Shown piece by piece: positions 1-8,932 of a DNA stretch of 64,000 nt. The DNA is taken from NCBI RefSeq assembly GCF_003418935.1, contig NZ_QVMT01000001.1, positions 1,032,063 through 1,096,062 on the forward strand, given 5' to 3'. The position numbers and the translations under genes were made by a program. Origin of the DNA: Emticicia sp. C21. GTDB lineage: Bacteria > Bacteroidota > Bacteroidia > Cytophagales > Spirosomataceae. How positions within the stretch are numbered: position 1 is the stretch's first letter; each line of letters begins with the position of its first letter. The notes under the pieces are model-generated. The model ran no database searches and was not told the origin of the DNA. It worked only from the letters and a program-made list of their open reading frames with translations.

Positions 1-1240
1 CGTAGTTTTTAATGCCTAAAGGAGCAAAAAGTTTTTTATCCGCATACTTTTCCAGACTTTCAGGTACTGATTTGTTGAGGATATCGCCCAATAAAACCAC
101 ACCTACAGTAAAATAATCCCATTGCTTACCGCTGACTTTCTTGTCGTCCATTCCTAAATCCAGCCCAAATTTTACCCAGTTATCAGTCGGATACATATTT
201 TCCTCATTGCCCGGAGAAGCACCATCGCTATCAGAGCCATTAAAAGCCGAACTCATTCTGAGTAAGTCCTTAATTTTTATACTATCCTTTTTAGGGCTAT
301 AATTGGCATACTTCTTTAAATCATAAAATTGGTCCAGCGTCTGGTTTTCGTCTTTGATATAGCCTTCACCAATAGCAATGCCCATCATGGTAGAGGTAAA
401 CGACTTACCCACAGAACGGGTATCGTGCAAAGTGCCTCTATCAGCCTTATTAAAGTACTCTTCCAGAAGCAGTTTACCATCTTTTATCACAACAACGCTT
501 GAAATCTCTTTCAACTTATTAATGGCAATCAGTCTGTTCATTTCCTCAATCTTTGATACGTCAATAGAAGCCTTTGAAACCTCCCAGCCTGAATTTGGTT
601 GAATCGGCTGTACAGCTATCTGCTCCCGTGTAAGTTCGGGCGTTTTAATAATGAGTTTGATTTCTCCCTGCGCAATCAAATCTCCTACTTTTACTTCTTC
701 TCCTAATTTGATATAAGGGCGCATTTCTAATCTGAACTGATGTGTTCCATCGGTAAGAGCATCTTCGCCACCTCTCAGCATGAATCGGTTAAACATATAA
801 ACCGCCCACCAGTCTTCTCCTTTTGAGGTAGTTATGGGTACTCTAAAGGTCGTAGTCGTATGCTTTTTCAAGCCTGCACCGTGATGCAGATTTTCTTTGT
901 AGATAAGTTTGCCATCGACATAAAAAGAAAACTGATAATTACCTTTTGTAATGATTTCGTCGGCCAGAATATCTGGTGCTAGTTGGTGTAGATAATTGGT
1001 GATTGAATTACCCAGAAATGGTCTGATGCTCAAATCAGATACATATTTCAGCTCAAAACTGGTCAGGAAATCACTTTCTTTTAATTGGTCGATAGGAATA
1101 TCGCTCGGCAGAAAGGCAATTCGCCCGACATTGGCCTTGTGTAAAGGATTAACAAAACCATCGGTTTGAACAATATCTTTGATTTGTGCGCTTGCAGTGG
1201 CAGCGTAGAAAGTAAATAAGATTAAGAGTAGCTTTTTCAT
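1..1240 (-). CDS. Serine hydrolase, beta-lactamase family (3' end outside window)
   Basis: The N-terminal 413 residues of a secreted penicillin-binding-protein/class C beta-lactamase-like serine hydrolase; the C-terminus lies beyond the window edge. A signal peptide covers residues 1-18 (MKKLLLILFTFYAATASA). Residues about 20-220 are an extra beta-rich domain before the catalytic domain. The nucleophile motif SxxK is SVGK at 276-279, and a WDYFT segment at 374-378 sits where the family has YxN, so the second motif is atypical. The last residues read LFAPLGIKNY, typical of this fold. The family includes esterases, peptidases and amidases, and the substrate cannot be told. It ends a run of minus-strand genes and is separated by 74 bases from the AraC gene. 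A second, unrelated-looking member of the same superfamily lies at 2793-4451. Confidence 0.85.
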   Translation of the reverse strand, partial: MKKLLLILFTFYAATASAQIKDIVQTDGFVNPLHKANVGRIAFLPSDIPIDQLKESDFLTSFELKYVSDLSIRPFLGNSITNYLHQLAPDILADEIITKGNYQFSFYVDGKLIYKENLHHGAGLKKHTTTTFRVPITTSKGEDWWAVYMFNRFMLRGGEDALTDGTHQFRLEMRPYIKLGEEVKVGDLIAQGEIKLIIKTPELTREQIAVQPIQPNSGWEVSKASIDVSKIEEMNRLIAINKLKEISSVVVIKDGKLLLEEYFNKADRGTLHDTRSVGKSFTSTMMGIAIGEGYIKDENQTLDQFYDLKKYANYSPKKDSIKIKDLLRMSSAFNGSDSDGASPGNEENMYPTDNWVKFGLDLGMDDKKVSGKQWDYFTVGVVLLGDILNKSVPESLEKYADKKLFAPLGIKNY

Positions 1241-1314
1241 TTTTCATTTTATTTTGAATTACAAAGGTACACATCTCCTAATCTCAAAAAATAGAACAGA
1301 ATTAACATCAGGTG

Positions 1315-2124
1315 CTAATTCAAAACATTTTTACGGTATTCTAAAGCATTTATGCCGTTGATGGCCTTGAAGCAGCGACCAAAATGGCTCTGATCGGCAA
1401 AACCGCATTCAAAAGCTACATCAGCCAGTGATTTGTTTTTCTGAGAAAGTAGCGACAGTGATTTCTCCACTTTCAGCTTTCTGATATATTCACCTATATT
1501 ACAATGAAAGTATTTAGAGAAATCTCTGGAAAGGTGAACCGGATGGATACCTAATTCGGCAGATAATTCATTGAGGCTCCATTGCTCGGCAAAAGTATCA
1601 TGCAATAATTCTTTCAACTGCCCTACCCATGTCGGATTCTTGTAGATGGTGCTTTCATTATCTCTTTCCATCTGACTCAATAATTGTAACAATAAGGTCT
1701 GAACGCCTAAAGGAGCTGTTATATCATCCGTTTTAGATTCTATAAAAATCTTATATAATATCAACTTCAATGCAGGGTTCGAAATATTCAGACTACCCAT
1801 CAGTTTATCCAAACTAAAGTCGATATCGTTAATCCATTGATGGGTTAATTCGATATGAAAGCCACGGGTAAAGCCAGGTGGTTTAATATTATAGTGAGGC
1901 TCCTGCCAGTTATGAAACAACAGACTTCCTGCATTACAATTATAGACTTCTTTCTTATTACCCTCTATCACTTTGCCTTGCAGAATAAAAGTAAAATAGG
2001 CATTTTCATGATAATGCCAGTCTACTTTATCCAGGGTATATTCAGTATCAGTCAAAGTAATGCCCTCCAATGCAATAGTGCGATTGGTTTGCCCATGAAA
2101 TTGCCCTGTTTGTAAGTGTTTCAT
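1315..2124 (-). CDS. AraC family transcriptional regulator
   Basis: A 269-residue regulator. The N-terminal half (about 1-150) is a cupin-like ligand-sensing domain containing a WHYHENAYF stretch. The C-terminal part (about 165-265) carries the two helix-turn-helix motifs of the AraC/XylS family, including SLADVAFECGFADQSHFGRC, the usual second HTH signature. It acts in the cytoplasm as a DNA-binding activator or repressor; its target and inducer are unknown. Its ATG overlaps the TAA of the upstream msrB-like gene by one base (TAATG), so the two are almost certainly cotranscribed and translationally coupled, which suggests a shared stress or envelope role (inference). Confidence 0.93.
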   Translation of the reverse strand: MKHLQTGQFHGQTNRTIALEGITLTDTEYTLDKVDWHYHENAYFTFILQGKVIEGNKKEVYNCNAGSLLFHNWQEPHYNIKPPGFTRGFHIELTHQWINDIDFSLDKLMGSLNISNPALKLILYKIFIESKTDDITAPLGVQTLLLQLLSQMERDNESTIYKNPTWVGQLKELLHDTFAEQWSLNELSAELGIHPVHLSRDFSKYFHCNIGEYIRKLKVEKSLSLLSQKNKSLADVAFECGFADQSHFGRCFKAINGINALEYRKNVLN

Positions 2125-2687
2125 TAGTTAGATTCCACCTGCGTTTTATCATCTGGCTCAAAATCCAACGCAATGGAGTTCATGCAATAACGTTTGTGCG
2201 TAGGTGCAGGACCATCATCAAACAAGTGGCCTAAGTGACCGTTACAACGGCCGCAAAGGGCTTCTGTACGATGCATGCCATGCGAATAATCTTCCTCGTA
2301 TACCACGCTGCTTTCGTCTTCCTGCTCAAAGAAGCTTGGCCAACCACACATACTGGCAAATTTGGCATCAGAACGAAATAGCTTATTGCCACAAGAAGCA
2401 CAATAATAGGTACCTTTGCCTGTATAGTTCCAGTACTTTCCGGTAAACGCCCTTTCAGTTGCTTTCTGACGCATAATAGCATATACATCAGGACTTAATA
2501 CTTTCTTCCATTCTGCATCACTTACATGCAAGGGCATTTTATCGATATGTGAATAATACGGATTTCCTTTTTTAATTTCTTCGGTTTGCATAGTATTTTG
2601 TTTGGATTTATTCTGACAGCTAATAAGGCCAATAGCTAAGCAGGTTAAGCTTAAAACTATTACTTTCAGGCCACGGACTTTTATCAT
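2124..2687 (-). CDS. msrB: Peptide-methionine (R)-S-oxide reductase MsrB, lipoprotein form
   Basis: Reduces methionine-R-sulfoxide in proteins. I start it at the ATG at 2687 (MIKVRGLK), giving 187 residues; longer in-frame starts to 2777 only add a non-signal extension. Residues 1-24 form a lipoprotein signal with lipobox GLISC (C24), so the enzyme should be anchored outside the cytoplasm. Zinc-binding pairs CASC (C96, C99) and CGRC (C145, C148), the GWPSF motif, RCNGHLGHLF and the catalytic cysteine in KRYCMNS (C168) are all present. C114, just before GWPSF, could be the resolving cysteine. The downstream araC-type gene overlaps by one base. Exported Msr proteins are known to repair envelope proteins; that role is inferred here from the lipobox. 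Confidence 0.93.
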   Translation of the reverse strand: MIKVRGLKVIVLSLTCLAIGLISCQNKSKQNTMQTEEIKKGNPYYSHIDKMPLHVSDAEWKKVLSPDVYAIMRQKATERAFTGKYWNYTGKGTYYCASCGNKLFRSDAKFASMCGWPSFFEQEDESSVVYEEDYSHGMHRTEALCGRCNGHLGHLFDDGPAPTHKRYCMNSIALDFEPDDKTQVESN

Positions 2688-2792
2688 GTTTGTTACTCGG
2701 ATATTTAATTTTCTCATTTCTCCCACTCTAAAGAAACGTTGTACTTTGTCAAAATGTTTCATTAAAATTAACTGCACACAAGTTATTAGCCC

Positions 2793-4451
2793 CTATTTTT
2801 TCTTCACAAACTTCAATCCGTTTATTCTTCCAGAACTTAAGGTAAAACCTTCAATCTCTCCTGCACTATTTGCTTCAAAAACCATTGTAGCACTTTCCAG
2901 ATTCTGATAGCTGAATTGTAGCCTATTGTATTTTTTCAATATCTCTGCTTTTTCAGGAGCATTAGTACCCACTTTAAACCATAGTGCATTCTTGTCGGCA
3001 TAAAATGTATAGATAGCTTTTTGCTCAGCACTCTCATACTCGCCTACATACTTTTTAAACAAATCGGGCGTAACTGTGGCTAATCGTGTGGCTGTGGTTT
3101 TGCCCTGTTTTTGTACCACGGTTAATTGCTGCATTAATCCGCCTACCTTATTATCAAAAATTACTTTATCACCGTTACTAACATTATAACTATTTTCAGT
3201 ATCCGGTGTAAGTATGAGCATTGGTTGCCCGGTTATTTGTCCGCTCAATACACCGCCTTTATATTGAATATCAATCAGTACATTCGGAGCTACTTCGTAT
3301 TTACCCATAATGGCACAATAATTCTCTACTCCTGATTTTTTAACCGGCACTTCATTAACCAAACTACTTTTATCATTAAAAACATAGACATCAGCCACGC
3401 GCCTGCTGATAGTTTCAGGGTTGATTTCTCCTGAATTACCCAGCACTATAATAGAAATATGTTTACGGGGAAAGCGTAATATCTCGGCTCTATATCCTAA
3501 ATAGGCTCCCGGATGTGTATGTATGGGCTCGCCCTTATATGAACCTGTCATGATACCCATCCCATAGCTTAAAAGGTTGCCGTTCTCCAGCTTGCCTCTA
3601 TTTAAAAGAGAGAAACTAATAGAATTTTTATCATAAAATGTATTATCCCAGATAGCTATGTCTTTCAGATTAGTTACTGCTCCTTCATCTCCCATAGTCC
3701 TGTGCCCGTTTTTATAAGCAAAATAGCCTTTTTCATTTTTGCCGTAACTATAAGCCAATAAAGACACAGACGCAGGCTTGCTCTCTTCAATGCTGGTTTG
3801 TTTCATTCCCAGTTTCCCAAATAGCTCTTTCTCTGCATATTTACTCAATGATAGTCCGCTTACTTTATGAACAACTTCAGCGAGCAAGATATAATTAGAG
3901 TTACTATAAACACACCGTTGCCCCGGTTGGAAATTCAAACTGCTTTGCTGTTTAATTATTTCCAGAGCCTCTTTATTAGTAAATGCTGCTTCAAAACTTC
4001 TGCCTGTCAGCCACATCAGCACCATATAATCCCGTATGCCACTGGTATGATAAAGCAAATGATAGATGGTTATGGATTTTCCATAATCAGGGAAATCAGG
4101 TAGATATTTATGAATATCATCTTCGAACGATAATTGTTTTTTCTGAATTAAGGAAACAATAGCTGCAGCCGTAAACTGCTTACTCACCGAGGCTATTTCA
4201 TAACTGACATCAGGTGCATTAGGTATTTTCTTCGCTATGTTAGCCATACCATAACCTTGCTGGAATACGAGATTTCCGTCTTTGATAATACCAACAGTCA
4301 AGCCTGGTTTATTTTTGCGATCATATTCTTTTAACAGCAATTCAATATCGGCAACTATTTCGCTGGTAATATTGGCCTGCGAAGCACAGGGAATTGCTGC
4401 GCTCAACAGATAAAACAGGAGCGTTATTATTGAGGAAGTAAAGTTTAACAT
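2793..4451 (-). CDS. Serine hydrolase (class C beta-lactamase-like) with C-terminal beta domain
   Basis: A 552-residue exported hydrolase with an N-terminal signal sequence (about 1-25). The catalytic domain spans about 30-370, with nucleophile motif SVSK (S88-K91), YSN at Y182-N184 and HPG near residue 315 in place of the KTG triad. These are the three motifs of the beta-lactamase/D-peptidase (MEROPS S12) superfamily. The last roughly 170 residues look like two repeats of a beta-rich domain seen in many Bacteroidota S12 proteins. Probable activity is a periplasmic peptidase, esterase or beta-lactamase-like hydrolase; resistance function should not be assumed. It sits upstream of msrB on the same strand with about 100 bases between, so it may be the first gene of that run. 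Confidence 0.9.
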   Translation of the reverse strand: MLNFTSSIITLLFYLLSAAIPCASQANITSEIVADIELLLKEYDRKNKPGLTVGIIKDGNLVFQQGYGMANIAKKIPNAPDVSYEIASVSKQFTAAAIVSLIQKKQLSFEDDIHKYLPDFPDYGKSITIYHLLYHTSGIRDYMVLMWLTGRSFEAAFTNKEALEIIKQQSSLNFQPGQRCVYSNSNYILLAEVVHKVSGLSLSKYAEKELFGKLGMKQTSIEESKPASVSLLAYSYGKNEKGYFAYKNGHRTMGDEGAVTNLKDIAIWDNTFYDKNSISFSLLNRGKLENGNLLSYGMGIMTGSYKGEPIHTHPGAYLGYRAEILRFPRKHISIIVLGNSGEINPETISRRVADVYVFNDKSSLVNEVPVKKSGVENYCAIMGKYEVAPNVLIDIQYKGGVLSGQITGQPMLILTPDTENSYNVSNGDKVIFDNKVGGLMQQLTVVQKQGKTTATRLATVTPDLFKKYVGEYESAEQKAIYTFYADKNALWFKVGTNAPEKAEILKKYNRLQFSYQNLESATMVFEANSAGEIEGFTLSSGRINGLKFVKKK

Positions 4452-4602
4452 AAAAATGAGTGGGTGTAAGACTGAATAAATTTAGAAAAAATCCCGAACC
4501 CTTAAATATTTCTTTTTATGAATGGCAAAAGCTACCAGTTTTGTAGTATAAATTGATAGATGAGATTCTTAAACCAATCTAAATCACTGTAAATCAGCTA
4601 AT

Positions 4603-4640
4603 AAAAAAATCCCGACTCCACTATTACATGAAATCGGGAC
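4603..4640 (-). terminator. Rho-independent terminator of the TIM-barrel gene
   Basis: On the minus strand TCCCGA (4634-4639) pairs with TCGGGA (4610-4615) around an 18-base loop and is followed directly by seven T. It lies about 20 bases after the stop of the gene ending at 4662. Confidence 0.7.
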
Positions 4641-4661
4641 TGATTTAATAATAATCATAGG

Positions 4662-5711
4662 TTAACTCAAAGAATTCTTGCAGAACTCTAAACATTTTTT
4701 CACTTCTGCTACCGGAGTTGAGCCCTCTGGTACTTTGTACTCTAGCTCAATTGTAGCAGGGAAATTATATTTATTGTCCTTTATCAATTTCAAAGCCTCT
4801 CTGATTGGCGTATCTCCTTGGCCCCATACCACATTACCTTTGCCATGCGCCGGAGTCTGACGGTCTTTGATGTGCATGCTTACGATACGATCGTGTTTTA
4901 ACTTAATGAAATCTAATGGATTCGGGTTACCTGCAGCCACGAAGTGACCAAAATCAAGGTTTAATGAATTGGCCGGTGATTGCGCCAAAGCTGTATCCCA
5001 TAAAGTATACGTTTGTTGCTCGTGGCCATGATACCCTACTTTCACACCAACTTTTTGGGCAATAGTACCCAGTTTCAAGGTATGGTCATCGTTTGATGGA
5101 TGCTCTAATGTTACTTGATTAGCGCCTAAGGCCTTAGCAGCTCTCATACCAAATTCCATTTCTGCATCGCTATTGTTTCTGCCGAACGCATTTGGCTTGA
5201 AGGCGTATATAGATACCCCTGCTTTTTTGTAGGTTTTGCCCAGCTCTTCAAATTTAGCCAGAGAAGCACCTGCTCTCCATTTTGCCACTTCGGCATTATA
5301 AGATTTCATTTGTGCTTCGGCATCTTCCAGTTTCTTTTTTTCTTCAGCGGTTAATTCCTGTTTTTCGTTTCTTTTTCTCATTAACGGGAAAACAGAACGC
5401 ATATCAACGTAGCTTTTAGGTTTGCCTGCATAGATTTCGGCAGGGTCTCCCATCAATTCAATGGCACTGATACCCGACTCTAACACATATTGCAAAACAG
5501 CTTCTGCGCTTTGGTCAGGCATTTCTCTGAATGAGTAAGTAATAACGCCAATCTGAACACCATTGATAAGTGAATTAGGCCCGAAAAGGTTTTTAATGTA
5601 AGCAGGCGCTCCGAAAACCGAGTTGCTTGCCAATACCGAACCTGAAACAAGTGTTGCGGCAGTTCCTAAAAACTGACGGCGTGACACAGAGGGATTGTTT
5701 GATTTTTCCAT
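4662..5711 (-). CDS. Sugar phosphate isomerase/epimerase-like TIM-barrel protein, Tat-exported
   Basis: A 349-residue xylose-isomerase-like TIM-barrel (AP endonuclease 2 superfamily). The N-terminus carries a twin-arginine signal, SRRQFLG with R11-R12, followed by a hydrophobic stretch, so a folded protein is exported. The barrel begins about residue 50 (GVQIGVITYSFR), and likely metal and substrate ligands lie in VTLEHPSND, GYHGHEQQ, NLDFGHFVAAG and ATIELEY, as in other family members. A Lys/Glu-rich helical insertion occupies about 110-150. It follows the PVC-type haem protein by 56 bases on the same strand, a pairing that fits extracytoplasmic oxidation or isomerisation of a sugar derivative (inference). 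The exact substrate cannot be read from the sequence. Confidence 0.9.
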   Translation of the reverse strand: MEKSNNPSVSRRQFLGTAATLVSGSVLASNSVFGAPAYIKNLFGPNSLINGVQIGVITYSFREMPDQSAEAVLQYVLESGISAIELMGDPAEIYAGKPKSYVDMRSVFPLMRKRNEKQELTAEEKKKLEDAEAQMKSYNAEVAKWRAGASLAKFEELGKTYKKAGVSIYAFKPNAFGRNNSDAEMEFGMRAAKALGANQVTLEHPSNDDHTLKLGTIAQKVGVKVGYHGHEQQTYTLWDTALAQSPANSLNLDFGHFVAAGNPNPLDFIKLKHDRIVSMHIKDRQTPAHGKGNVVWGQGDTPIREALKLIKDNKYNFPATIELEYKVPEGSTPVAEVKKCLEFCKNSLS

Positions 5712-5767
5712 TGGATGATTATGTTTCGCTTACTTTTTTACGATTATGAAAATACTATTTACTATCA

Positions 5768-8608
5768 TTAATTAAGTTCAAATACTTTGAGTTGTTTCAT
5801 CGTCCACGGAATATCATCTTCCGGGTTGTCTATGCCCTGGTCGAGTTTTATTCTGATGAACTTTGCCTTTCTTGGGGCCAAGGCAATAATATTATCGCCA
5901 TCATTCCCTTTTTGTGTGCTCAGGCTTGGCTGCCAGTTAGTACCGTCTGATGAAGTTTCAATCGTATACATTCTTGGGTGTGTCTGTACCATCGGTCTTT
6001 GACCCGGAGGTGTATTAGGTTTGGGTACCCAGCCTTTTTTCACCTGCGCTGCAGAATTAAATTGTATTTCGCTCACTGCCGTCTCTTTAGGAAACTCTAT
6101 CTGATACCACATGCCTTTTTCTTGTTTCACACCAGTCGACCAACCCTCATAAGTAAAAGCACTGGTTGGTGTTACATTACCTCCGATACGTGTAGAAGCG
6201 GTATTGCTAGCGGTGACCTTCCACCCATCACGTTGTTGTAATTCATGCGGGACTAACTTTATTAACTCATCAAATTTATACATACCTGTCTGACTCGCTG
6301 TCTTCTGGCGTATTTTGGCAACTAAGTCAGTAGAAACCAGCGAAGCATCATTCGACAAACCATTGCGGATATAAGAAATCACATCAGCTACCCATTGGTC
6401 TGGTTGTTCTTTCATGCTTGCCATCATACCCCCTGCATAGGTTTTGCCCTCAATAGCACCATCCATGCCGTGTAATACTACTCTGATAGCATATTCAGGG
6501 TGAGATTGAATACGAGCAGAACCTGCCAGTGCCGGAGCTAATAATTTACCATCTCCTGCTGGAGTACCCTGGCCGCTATTACCGTGGCATTGCGAGCATA
6601 ATTCATTATAAATTACCGCCCCACGGCTAAGCATCTCTTGTTGGTCTTTGCTTAATTCTGCAGCTATACCCAATCCTCTGGTAACTCTTGGTGGTTTGAT
6701 AATCTGCTCGCCAACCAGTTTTACACCTGCTGCTTTATTTTTCTCTACTGTACTATTGATACTCGCTTCGAACTCAGGCAATTTCAGGAATTTGCTACTC
6801 AACATCGCCTGAATGGTTACATCTGTGTTGGCGTCAGCCAAAGCGGCTTTGTAGTTAGCATCAAGTTCTTTTTGTCCAGCTTTATAGAGCGTTTCTGCTG
6901 CTCTTAATGCCTGAATGCGGATGCGAGGATTTGCATCGCTCAATAGTTTTTGAGCAGTTTCTGTTTTTAAAGCGTCTAAGCCCTCCAATGCCCAGATGGC
7001 ATGCATTCTTGCCAATATATTCGGGCTATTCAATGCCATTTTTTCTAAGGCAGGTACTGCAGAAAGGTCTTTGCGCAATACAATGAGTTGTTGGGCAGCG
7101 TCTCTCCACCAGCCATTCGGATGTTCGAGGTGTTTTACCAAAGCTGATGTTTTTTCGTTCAACATCTTAGGTTTGGTTTTGTCGCGCTCTTTGCTGTCAT
7201 GAGTGATGCGCCAGATACGACCAAGACCTACTACTTTATCTAATTGATACTGCTCGATTTTGGTACGCAGATAAGTACCTTTTTGTGTCCATTGTCCTTC
7301 CTGAATAATGCCATGATACATATCTACAATGTACATGGTACCATCAGGTGCAGTAGCCATATCAACCGGACGGAAAAGTGGATCAGACGAACGTAAGAAC
7401 TCTGATTGCTGGTCTTGGTAGACATTATGCAGTGTGGTAAGCCCCTCTTTCACAACAGGGTTGATCTGACGAACAATTCGGGCTACCGGCTCACCATAGA
7501 AGTACTGACCTCTCAATGATTCCGGTAGGCGGTCTCCCCGATATACGTCATTCCCGGCTGAACCGGTCACGCGTTTTAATGATCCATCAGGTTGTCTGAT
7601 TTCATCCATCCCCCCTTGCATATCTGATATTTTTACAGCAGCACCCCATGGAATATCAAAGCCTTTGGCAAATTCGTTAGGCACTTCAAAGTTTCCATAA
7701 TGAATCGGAAACTGGAAATAAGAGGGTAGACCACTGGCCCCACCCTGAAACCATAGTTTACCATCGTCGTCGTGAGTTATACCCCATTGTGCGCGGTTGA
7801 AACCTGTTTTCTCACGGATTACACCCCCTGGTGTTTCTCTTACACGGAAAGCATTTACTGTACTATAAAGCCAGTTATCCATGCCCCAGTACATAAATGC
7901 CTGTTGATGCTCTACATTACCCGAGCGGCCATATTTGTTGGTAAACAATTCTTTTTTATCGGCTTTGCCATCGCCATCCGTATCGGTATATTTATAGACA
8001 TTGTCAGCGTCTGACTCCATCGTTAACACACAATCTTTGCCATACGGCAATACAAAACGTGGGAAAATCAGATTATCAATGAAAGTTGTTCCTGTTTCAT
8101 AAACCCCATCATTGTCTTTATCTTCCCATCTTGAAATGCGGCTGGTTGGTTCTAATTCATCTTTAGAATCAGCCGTCAGCATATAAGACCTTAGTTCCAA
8201 TACATACATGCGGCCATTGCCATCAAAAGCAATCGCACCCGGTTGCTGAATAGCAGGCTCAGTCAATACAGGCTCAATATGATAACCCGGAGGAAGCATA
8301 AAGCGCTGGGCTTCTTCTGATACATATAAAGGCTTAACAGGTTGTTTAGCTTCTAAGTCAACACCTTTCCAGTCGTCGCTATTAGGATCTGCTCCGGCAG
8401 GCAATGATAGTTGCGGACCATTTGGTGAAAGTGAATTGATCACTTCTTTGACTAAGTCTTGTTGAGGAACAGGAGTCGTACTGATTGTGCTTGTACCAGT
8501 AGTTTGCGTAGGCAGACTGGTTTTACAAGAGCTTACGAAGTACAGACAAAAAGCAAAGGATAAGAAAATTTTCAGTGTTTTGGAAGGGCTTTTCTTAGAT
8601 ACTTTCAT
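5768..8608 (-). CDS. PVC-type haem-binding lipoprotein: beta-propeller dehydrogenase-like, HEAT, cytochrome c and discoidin-like domains
   Basis: I start it at the ATG at 8608 (MKVSKK), which gives a clean lipoprotein signal with C28 in FVSSC; the longer reading to 8650 adds a poor leader. Order: beta-propeller membrane-bound dehydrogenase-like domain (about 90-470, with Ca-binding-like DKDNDG and DTDGDGKAD loops), HEAT-like repeats (about 490-640), a cytochrome c domain with CSQCHG near residue 672 and a distal Met in YAGGMMASM, and a C-terminal F5/8-type (discoidin-like) carbohydrate-binding domain. Such proteins oxidise sugars or alcohols and pass electrons through the haem (family knowledge). 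Being lipid-anchored and next to a Tat-exported TIM-barrel protein suggests a two-gene sugar oxidation unit at the envelope (inference). Confidence 0.9.
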   Translation of the reverse strand: MKVSKKSPSKTLKIFLSFAFCLYFVSSCKTSLPTQTTGTSTISTTPVPQQDLVKEVINSLSPNGPQLSLPAGADPNSDDWKGVDLEAKQPVKPLYVSEEAQRFMLPPGYHIEPVLTEPAIQQPGAIAFDGNGRMYVLELRSYMLTADSKDELEPTSRISRWEDKDNDGVYETGTTFIDNLIFPRFVLPYGKDCVLTMESDADNVYKYTDTDGDGKADKKELFTNKYGRSGNVEHQQAFMYWGMDNWLYSTVNAFRVRETPGGVIREKTGFNRAQWGITHDDDGKLWFQGGASGLPSYFQFPIHYGNFEVPNEFAKGFDIPWGAAVKISDMQGGMDEIRQPDGSLKRVTGSAGNDVYRGDRLPESLRGQYFYGEPVARIVRQINPVVKEGLTTLHNVYQDQQSEFLRSSDPLFRPVDMATAPDGTMYIVDMYHGIIQEGQWTQKGTYLRTKIEQYQLDKVVGLGRIWRITHDSKERDKTKPKMLNEKTSALVKHLEHPNGWWRDAAQQLIVLRKDLSAVPALEKMALNSPNILARMHAIWALEGLDALKTETAQKLLSDANPRIRIQALRAAETLYKAGQKELDANYKAALADANTDVTIQAMLSSKFLKLPEFEASINSTVEKNKAAGVKLVGEQIIKPPRVTRGLGIAAELSKDQQEMLSRGAVIYNELCSQCHGNSGQGTPAGDGKLLAPALAGSARIQSHPEYAIRVVLHGMDGAIEGKTYAGGMMASMKEQPDQWVADVISYIRNGLSNDASLVSTDLVAKIRQKTASQTGMYKFDELIKLVPHELQQRDGWKVTASNTASTRIGGNVTPTSAFTYEGWSTGVKQEKGMWYQIEFPKETAVSEIQFNSAAQVKKGWVPKPNTPPGQRPMVQTHPRMYTIETSSDGTNWQPSLSTQKGNDGDNIIALAPRKAKFIRIKLDQGIDNPEDDIPWTMKQLKVFELN

Positions 8609-8763
8609 TTTTTTATTTGAAAAATAATATAATGAATAAAAATACTTCATTATATATCACACTTCCAAGAAAATCGACAAATTCCCTGATTAAAACGGCA
8701 AATTAGGGGTTTGGGGGAGATTGGTGGGGTTTGAATATCTGAGCTATCATCATCCTCCGCTTT

Positions 8764-8880
8764 CACCGACAGAAACGGTCCGCTGTCGCGGTCGGTGGCT
8801 AAGATAACAAAGGTATTTTTTTGCTTACATCGTCGGACTTAAGTTCGGCTTAAATATATAAACATCCGCTGTTATCTTAG
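8764..8880. repeat. Nested inverted-repeat element in a gene-free stretch
   Basis: The stretch between 8608 and 8933 has no gene. It holds a short GC-rich hairpin, CACCGAC (8764-8770) with GTCGGTG (8791-8797), then a perfect 11-base inverted repeat CTAAGATAACA (8799-8809) and TGTTATCTTAG (8870-8880). The rest is AT-rich and featureless. It resembles the other small palindromic elements in this window in design, not in sequence. Confidence 0.6.
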
Positions 8881-8932
8881 AAGGCGAATTTATTGGCTGT
8901 CCTTTGGTATATGAATCACAGAAATAACCATT

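Noticed and set aside
2793-4451. Antibiotic-resistance beta-lactamase
   Set aside because: The motifs only show the S12 fold, and the extra C-terminal domain is typical of peptidase/esterase relatives.
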